Position numbers and translations under genes: made by a program
The notes under the pieces: generated by a model
What the model was told of the DNA's origin: nothing
What the model saw: only the letters and a program-made list of their open reading frames with translations
Database searches by the model: none
Origin: Bacillota bacterium
GTDB taxonomy: Bacteria > Bacillota > Clostridia > Christensenellales > CAG-138
DNA length: 9,912 nt
NCBI GenBank assembly: GCA_023396535.1
Contig: JAEWWD010000005.1
Span: 1 to 9,912 of the forward strand
Direction: 5' to 3'
In this document: one piece after another, positions 5,867-9,912 of the stretch
How positions within the stretch are numbered: the first letter of the stretch is position 1
How the letters are laid out: every line of letters begins with the position of its first letter

Positions 5867-7075
5867 ATGAAATATCCCGAACATCCCGTGAAGATTTTTG
5901 ATAATATCCATTGGGTAGGCGCGCTGAATCCGGAGCTTCGCCGGTTCGATGTCATTATGGAAACCGAGTTTGGCACCAGCTACAACTCGTATCTGGTGCG
6001 GGGAACACAAAAGACGGCCCTCATCGACGCGGTGAAGGACGGCTTCCTTCCCCAAACCCTCAAGTTGCTCCGCCAGCTCATCGACCCCAATGAGATCGAT
6101 TACATCATACTGCAGCATACGGAGCCCGACCATTCCGGTTCCATCGCGGAACTGCTCGCGCTCGCCCCCAACGCCCGCATACTGTGCACCAAGGCCGCGT
6201 CGCTGTACCTTCCCCATATCGCCAACCGGGAGCTCCCCATCGACGTCGTAAAGGATGGCGACATGCTGGAGCTGGGCGGGCGGTCGCTGCGCTTTATCAA
6301 CGCGCCGTTCCTGCATTGGCCGGATACCATGTTCACTTACGACGACGCTTCCGGCGCGCTGTTTACCTGCGACGCGTTCGGCTGCCACTTCGCATCCGAG
6401 CATGTGCTGGAGAGTTTGACGGACGAGCGTTTCAAGCAAGCGCGCCGCTATTACTACGACTGCATCGTCAGTCCCTTCGCGCCGCACGTCACGCGCGCCA
6501 TTGCGCATGTCAACGAGCTGAATCTGCCCCGTATCTCCGCCATACTGCCCTCGCACGGCCCCGTACTGGACAAGGAGCCTATGGAGGCCATCGCGCTCTA
6601 TGACGAATGGGCGAAGGAGCGCCCGCCGCTTACCGGCAACCGCGTGTTCATAGGCTTCGTTTCGGCCTACTGCTATACGCGGCGCATGGGCGAAGCGCTG
6701 CAAAAGGCGCTTGAAGCGCGCGGCGCGACCGTGGAGCTCGTCGATTTCACCGAACTGTCGGCCGAACAGGCCGCCGAGCGCATACACCTGGCGGACGCCG
6801 TGGCGATCGGCAGCCCCACCATCAACGCGGACGCGCTGCCCCCCGTGTGGGCGGCGCTCTCCCATGTGGCCGTGCCCATCGTGCGGGGGCGCGCGGCGGC
6901 GGCGTTCGGCTCCTTTGGGTGGAGCGGCGAAGCCGTGCCCATGCTGGAGCAGCGGCTGACCGGGCTCGGGTTTAAAATGGCCGGCGCCGTACGGGCACGC
7001 TTCAAGCCGGATCAGGAGGCGCTGGACGAAATGTCCGTGCTGGCGGACAAGCTGGTCGCCATGCTCAAATTATAA
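5867..7075 (+). CDS. FprA-family A-type flavodiiron protein (O2/NO reductase)
   Basis: This 402-residue cytoplasmic enzyme would reduce O2 to water or NO to N2O with electrons from rubredoxin or a related donor. Residues 1-255 are the metallo-beta-lactamase-like diiron domain with the full ligand set: HTEPDH (His84, Glu86, Asp88, His89), His150 in FLHWPD, Asp169 in FTCDAFG and His230 in PSHGPV. Residues 258-402 are the flavodoxin domain with VSAYCYTRRM (FMN phosphate loop, 265-274), IGSPTIN (314-320) and FGSFGWSGEAV (347-357). Length fits class A; no rubredoxin or reductase domain is fused. The ATG at 5867 follows GAGG (5856-5859); the long open frame upstream runs through the divergent promoters and is not coding. 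The cysteine in the FMN loop, where glycine is usual, is a small oddity. Confidence 0.95.
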   Translation: MKYPEHPVKIFDNIHWVGALNPELRRFDVIMETEFGTSYNSYLVRGTQKTALIDAVKDGFLPQTLKLLRQLIDPNEIDYIILQHTEPDHSGSIAELLALAPNARILCTKAASLYLPHIANRELPIDVVKDGDMLELGGRSLRFINAPFLHWPDTMFTYDDASGALFTCDAFGCHFASEHVLESLTDERFKQARRYYYDCIVSPFAPHVTRAIAHVNELNLPRISAILPSHGPVLDKEPMEAIALYDEWAKERPPLTGNRVFIGFVSAYCYTRRMGEALQKALEARGATVELVDFTELSAEQAAERIHLADAVAIGSPTINADALPPVWAALSHVAVPIVRGRAAAAFGSFGWSGEAVPMLEQRLTGLGFKMAGAVRARFKPDQEALDEMSVLADKLVAMLKL

Positions 7076-7138
7076 TGAACAATGAATAATGAATAATGAA
7101 TAATGATGGAGGAAATCCCCGGATGGGGATTTCTTTCT
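7075..7138 (+). repeat. Heptad-repeat/hairpin module, solo copy
   Basis: Tandem 7-mers ATGAACA (7075-7081), three ATGAATA (7082-7102) and ATGATGG (7103-7109) begin within the fprA stop codon. They are followed by a hairpin GAAATCCCC (7112-7120), loop GGAT, GGGGATTTC (7125-7133) and TTTCT. The hairpin and T-rich tail could terminate fprA transcripts on the plus strand. The same module recurs at 7784-7847 and, inverted, at 8007-8063. Confidence 0.75.
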
Positions 7139-7150
7139 ACGATTACTACC

Positions 7151-7156
7151 AGGAGG
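7151..7156 (+). promoter_or_regulatory. Ribosome binding site deciding the cyclase start
   Basis: A full AGGAGG lies 6 nt before the ATG at 7163. It decides against the in-frame ATG at 7103, which lies within the heptad repeats and has no ribosome site. Confidence 0.85.
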
Positions 7157-7162
7157 GTATCT

Positions 7163-7747
7163 ATGCGCCTGCACGATATATCCCGTGAGCTGACCACGTC
7201 CGAGCTGTTCCCCGGCACGCCGCCGGTGGAACTGAAGCGGGAATGCGAAATGGCGCGGGGCGACGAGTACAACCTCAGCGCGCTTTGCGCGAGCCTGCAC
7301 GCGGGGACGCACTGCGACGCGCCGCTGCACTTTGTGGACGGCGCGATGGATATCGCTCAAATGCCGCTCTCAAGGTACATCGGCCGCTGTTACGTGATGG
7401 AAGTACCCCCACAACGGCTGGACGCGCAGTTCTTCCGGGACAGGCTGCTTTCCGGCACGGCGCGCCTGCTCATGAAGGGCGGCGGCGCGGCGCATCTTTC
7501 GCCGGAAGCGGCGGAATATCTCTCGGAGCACGGCGTGGTCACCATAGGCACCGACGCGCTGAGCGTATCGCCCATGGAGGAGGACGCCGCCGTGCACACG
7601 GCGCTGATGCGGGCGGATATCGCCATCATCGAAACGCTGGATCTCTCCGGCGTCGCCGGGGGCTGGTATACGCTGTTCGCGCCGCCCGTTAAAATCGCGG
7701 GCGCGGAAGGCGCGTTCTGCAGGGCTGTGCTGGTGGAGGAAGAATAG
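7163..7747 (+). CDS. Cyclase / kynurenine-formamidase-like metal hydrolase
   Basis: This 194-residue protein belongs to the cyclase family (Pfam Cyclase, which includes bacterial kynurenine formamidase KynB), zinc- or manganese-dependent amide or ester hydrolases. The metal motif reads HAGTHCDAPLHF (46-57), giving His46, His50, Asp52 and His56. Further matches are VVTIGTDALSV (125-135), His145 and Glu157 (IIETLDLSGV), and the C-terminal PPVKIAGAEGAFCRAVL (174-190). The substrate cannot be assigned: no tryptophan-degradation gene (kynurenine or tryptophan dioxygenase) is nearby, so KynB itself is not supported. The N-terminus MRLHDISRELTTSELFPG is typical of the family. The gene follows fprA by 87 bp with a hairpin between, so co-transcription would need read-through; no good separate promoter is visible. 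Confidence 0.88.
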   Translation: MRLHDISRELTTSELFPGTPPVELKRECEMARGDEYNLSALCASLHAGTHCDAPLHFVDGAMDIAQMPLSRYIGRCYVMEVPPQRLDAQFFRDRLLSGTARLLMKGGGAAHLSPEAAEYLSEHGVVTIGTDALSVSPMEEDAAVHTALMRADIAIIETLDLSGVAGGWYTLFAPPVKIAGAEGAFCRAVLVEEE

Positions 7748-7748
7748 A

Positions 7749-7782
7749 GCGCATAGTTACGGTGCGCCCGTAAACTATGCGC
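7749..7782 (+). repeat. Strong hairpin next to cyclase stop codon
   Basis: GCGCATAGTT (7749-7758) pairs with AACTATGCGC (7773-7782), and ACGG (7759-7762) with CCGT (7768-7771), a 14-bp stem with one bulged A and loop TGCGC. A-rich heptads follow rather than T, so it is more a 3'-end stabiliser than an intrinsic terminator. It borders the MITE-like unit on its left. Confidence 0.6.
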
Positions 7783-7820
7783 AATGAACAATTAACAATG
7801 AATAATGAACAATGATGGTT

Positions 7821-7847
7821 GAAATTCCCTTGCGGGAATTTCTTTTT
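7821..7847 (+). terminator. Probable terminator of the cyclase gene
   Basis: GAAATTCCC (7821-7829) and GGGAATTTC (7834-7842) form a 9-bp stem with loop TTGC, followed directly by TTTTT (7843-7847). This has the shape of a plus-strand intrinsic terminator, although the stem is AT-rich at its base. Confidence 0.65.
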
Positions 7848-7850
7848 AAT

Positions 7851-7881
7851 GAAAAACGCCTGCCGGTTGAAATCGGCAGGC
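7851..7881 (-). terminator. Probable terminator of pheT
   Basis: On the minus strand GCCTGCCG (7874-7881) pairs with CGGCAGGC (7858-7865) across an 8-nt loop and is followed by GTTTTTC (7857-7851). It lies about 220 nt beyond the pheT stop. It is back to back with the cyclase terminator, fitting convergent transcription. Confidence 0.65.
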
Positions 7882-7944
7882 TCGCTTTCTATGACAGGAC
7901 GCAAATATTCGCTGAAGCATTCCGGCTGGATACAGGAAGGGGGC

Positions 7945-7971
7945 ACAGGGGGAAACGTAGTTTCCCCCTGT
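7945..7971. repeat. Perfect 12-bp palindrome with C(GTA)G tip
   Basis: ACAGGGGGAAAC (7945-7956) pairs perfectly with GTTTCCCCCTGT (7960-7971) around a GTA loop. No T-run follows on either strand. It is the longest uninterrupted stem in the window and sits in the core of the MITE-like unit. Confidence 0.7.
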
Positions 7972-8063
7972 ATAATAAATATACAAGTCTGTTCTTTTTA
8001 TTCGTTGAAATCCCGTAGGGATTTCTTCATTCATTGTTCATTCTTCATTGTTAATTATTCATT

Positions 8064-8091
8064 GTTCCTGCGTCAGTTCTGACGCTGGAAC
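8064..8091 (-). repeat. Hairpin next to pheT stop codon
   Basis: GTTCC (8064-8068) and GGAAC (8087-8091) with GCGTCAG (8070-8076) and CTGACGC (8079-8085) form a 12-bp stem with one T-T mismatch. The two-base centre would open into a four-base loop. It is 8 nt beyond the pheT stop and mirrors the hairpin beside the cyclase stop; no T-tract follows on the minus strand. Confidence 0.6.
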
Positions 8092-8099
8092 CGCGTTTG

Positions 8100-9912
8100 T
8101 TATTCGCGCAGCATCGCGCCGGCCTGCCTGAGCGAGCCGAGTATGGCGGATACGGCGGCCGTGATCTCTTCCTCGTTGAGCGTGCGGTCCTCCGCGCGCA
8201 GCGTGAAGGAATACGCCATGCTCTTTTTACCTGCGGGCACCGCGCCGCCGCGGAACACGTCGAACAGCTCCGCCTGCTCCACCAGCACGCCTGCGGGCAG
8301 GCCGCTTGCGCCTTCAATCGCGGCCTTGAGGCTGTCGGCGGTCACGCTCTCGTCAGCGAGCACTGCGAGGTCGCGCTGTACCACGGGATAGCGGGGGAGG
8401 GCGACATACGTGCGGGCGCGGTTCTGCAGCGCGAACAGCGCGTCAAACCGAAGCTCGGCCATGTATATGCGCGCGTCGATATCGAACGCCGCCGTTACGT
8501 CCGGGTGCGCCTCGCCCAGCTCGCCGATAGCCGTATCGCCAGAATAAACGAGCGCGCTTCTGCCCGGGTGCAGGTACGGCCCGCCGCCGCGCACAAAGCG
8601 GACGTCCTTAATGCCCAGCCCCTCTAAAAGCTCCTCGATCGCGCCCTTGAGCGTGAAGAAATCCTCGCCCTCGCCGAAGAAGGTAAGCCCAACGAGCTTG
8701 CGCTCCTCTGCAAGCTCTCTGCTGTTGTCGAAGTGCGCGTTGCCCACTTCGAAGAAGCGGCCCTGCCCCGTGCGGCGGTTCAGGTTGAGGGCGGCGGATT
8801 TGAGCATGCCGATGTAGAGCGTGGTGCGCATGAGGCTCTGGTCCTCGCCGAAGGGGTTCAATATACGCACAGTCTGCCGCTTTTCGTCGTCCTGCGCGAG
8901 GCGCAGCGCGTCGATGGCGGCAGGGCCCGTGAAGTTGTAATTGTACATTTCGTACGCGCCCAGGCCGGCGAGCCGGTCCTTGATTTCGTCGTCCAGCCTG
9001 AATGTCGGGGTCAGGCGGCCGCGGAACGTATCGCCGCTCATGAGCGTGGGCTTTATGTTGTAGAAGCCGTATATGCGCCCGACTTCCTCGGCGATATCCC
9101 AGTCCGCCTCAATGCCGCTCTCGATATCCGTGCGGTAGTGCGGTACGGATACATGCAGCGTGTCGCCGTTCACCGCAACGCCGATCTGTATGGTGCCGAG
9201 CATGCGCATCATCTCTTCGCCGGAAATATCCGTGCTGAGTATGCGGTTGACGTGGGAAACGGAAACGTCTATTTCGCGGTTTTCAAGCCGCGCGGCGCAT
9301 GCGTCGATTGTCCCGCCTATGATGCGGCCCGCCTTGAACTCCACGACCAGCTCAATCGCCCTGTCCAGCGCCTTTTTCGCGCTGACCGGCTCCACGCCCT
9401 TTATAAAGCGCGCCGCCGCGTCCGTAATATGGCGCAGCTTCCTCGCCGTGGCGCGGATGTTGCTGTTTTTGAATACGGCGGCTTCGAACAGCACGGCTTT
9501 GGTTTCCGGCTTGATTTCGGAGTTCTCGCCGCCCATTACGCCCGCGATGCCCACGCCCTTCTTGGGGTCGGCGATGAGCAGCATGGAAGGGTCTACCGCC
9601 CTGTCCTTGCTGTCCAGCGTGCGCACCGTCTCGTTTTCCACGGCGTTGCGCACCACGATATGCGCGTCCGCCACGCAGGCGAGATCGAACGCGTGCATGG
9701 GGTGGCCGTATTCCACCATAACGTAGTTGGTGATATCCACGATGTTGTTGATGGGGCGCAGGCCTACGCTTCGAAGCTTCTTTTGCATCCAGCGCGGGGA
9801 GGGCTCTATTTTGATATCCGTCACCACGCGCGCCGCGTAGCGCGGGCACAGCTCAGTGTTGAGCACCGTTACGCGCGCGTAATCGGCGGAGTTGCCCTCG
9901 CCGGGGATCTCC
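8100..9912 (-). CDS. pheT: Phenylalanyl-tRNA synthetase beta subunit (N-terminus cut by window edge)
   Basis: PheT pairs with PheS in the (alpha-beta)2 enzyme that charges tRNA-Phe; the beta subunit carries editing and tRNA-binding domains. 603 residues are visible out of about 800. The frame is open to the window edge, reading GEGNSADYARVTVLNTELCPRYAARV, so the GTG at 9866 is not the start. About 190 N-terminal residues (EMAP-like tRNA-binding domain) lie outside. In order: B3/B4 editing domain (with IVDITNYVMVEYGHPMHAFD), B5 domain ending near EEVGRIYGFYNI, the inactive synthetase-like core (YNYNFTGP, LMRTTLYIGMLKSA, FFEVGNAHF) and the C-terminal anticodon-binding FDX-ACB domain from about PRYPVVQRDLAVL. 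pheS would be expected upstream, beyond 9912. Confidence 0.97.
   Translation of the reverse strand, partial: EIPGEGNSADYARVTVLNTELCPRYAARVVTDIKIEPSPRWMQKKLRSVGLRPINNIVDITNYVMVEYGHPMHAFDLACVADAHIVVRNAVENETVRTLDSKDRAVDPSMLLIADPKKGVGIAGVMGGENSEIKPETKAVLFEAAVFKNSNIRATARKLRHITDAAARFIKGVEPVSAKKALDRAIELVVEFKAGRIIGGTIDACAARLENREIDVSVSHVNRILSTDISGEEMMRMLGTIQIGVAVNGDTLHVSVPHYRTDIESGIEADWDIAEEVGRIYGFYNIKPTLMSGDTFRGRLTPTFRLDDEIKDRLAGLGAYEMYNYNFTGPAAIDALRLAQDDEKRQTVRILNPFGEDQSLMRTTLYIGMLKSAALNLNRRTGQGRFFEVGNAHFDNSRELAEERKLVGLTFFGEGEDFFTLKGAIEELLEGLGIKDVRFVRGGGPYLHPGRSALVYSGDTAIGELGEAHPDVTAAFDIDARIYMAELRFDALFALQNRARTYVALPRYPVVQRDLAVLADESVTADSLKAAIEGASGLPAGVLVEQAELFDVFRGGAVPAGKKSMAYSFTLRAEDRTLNEEEITAAVSAILGSLRQAGAMLRE

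Larger units (their letters stand above)
7784..8063. mobile_element. MITE-like unit with inverted heptad/hairpin ends
   Basis: The left end has heptads ATGAACA, ATTAACA, ATGAATA, ATGAACA, ATGATGG (7784-7818) then hairpin GAAATTCCC/GGGAATTTC (7821-7842). The right end, read on the minus strand from 8063, has ATGAATA, ATTAACA, ATGAAGA, ATGAACA, ATGAATG then hairpin GAAATCCC/GGGATTTC (8025-8007). The ends align as imperfect terminal inverted repeats of about 55 bp around a noncoding core of about 165 bp. No transposase and no clear target duplication is seen, so the mobile nature is an inference. Confidence 0.5.

Noticed and set aside
5798..6865. A 355-codon minus-strand open frame opposite fprA
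   Set aside because: It is a shadow of the well-supported flavodiiron gene, with no family resemblance and biased composition.
7103..7162. ATG at 7103 as start of the cyclase gene
   Set aside because: It sits in the heptad repeat, lacks a ribosome site and would translate through the hairpin. The ATG at 7163 has AGGAGG and matches the family N-terminus.
7075..8063. Heptad arrays considered as CRISPR repeats
   Set aside because: The units are 7 bp and directly tandem without spacers, and no cas genes are present.

Overview
The window looks like a chromosomal, housekeeping-type stretch of a moderately GC-rich member of the Bacillota, most likely a clostridial lineage. The gene order recF - remB (DUF370) - gyrB is the classic Bacillus/Clostridium arrangement, the Shine-Dalgarno sites are strong (AGGAGG, AAAGGAGG), and a class A flavodiiron protein is typical of anaerobic Clostridia. 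The exact genus cannot be read from the sequence. Both window edges cut genes: gyrB loses its C-terminus at position 1 and pheT loses its N-terminus at position 9912.

Layout. 1-3673 (minus strand): recF, then a 417-bp spacer full of palindromes, then remB and gyrB. recF has its own probable promoter at 3763-3791 and is not preceded by dnaN. 3792-4324: a gene-free stretch carrying about ten consecutive, mostly unrelated palindromes. 4325-5653 (minus): a TetR-family regulator followed by a cytoplasmic SGNH-fold hydrolase, probably one transcript. 5654-5866: a compact divergent control region with an 18-bp perfect palindrome, the likely TetR operator, and two overlapping promoters. 5867-7075 (plus): an FprA-type flavodiiron protein. 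7163-7747 (plus): a cyclase/kynurenine-formamidase-like metal hydrolase. 7748-8099: a convergent intergenic region holding an inverted pair of heptad-repeat/hairpin modules with a probable terminator for each side. 8100-9912 (minus): pheT, phenylalanyl-tRNA synthetase beta subunit.

How the genes relate. recF, remB and gyrB serve DNA repair, matrix-gene regulation and supercoiling. The TetR regulator very likely represses itself and the SGNH hydrolase, and its operator lies close enough to the flavodiiron promoter to affect that gene too. The flavodiiron protein would detoxify O2 or NO. The cyclase-family enzyme and pheT are not obviously linked to the rest.

I found no clear new protein system. 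The unusual feature is between the genes. The spacers carry many palindromes of different stem sequence, and at least seven have a three-base GNA loop closed by a C:G pair on one strand, a form known to be exceptionally stable in single-stranded DNA. There are also three copies of a module made of ATGAATA-like heptads followed by a GAAATCCC-type hairpin, two of them arranged as terminal inverted repeats around a 280-bp MITE-like unit.
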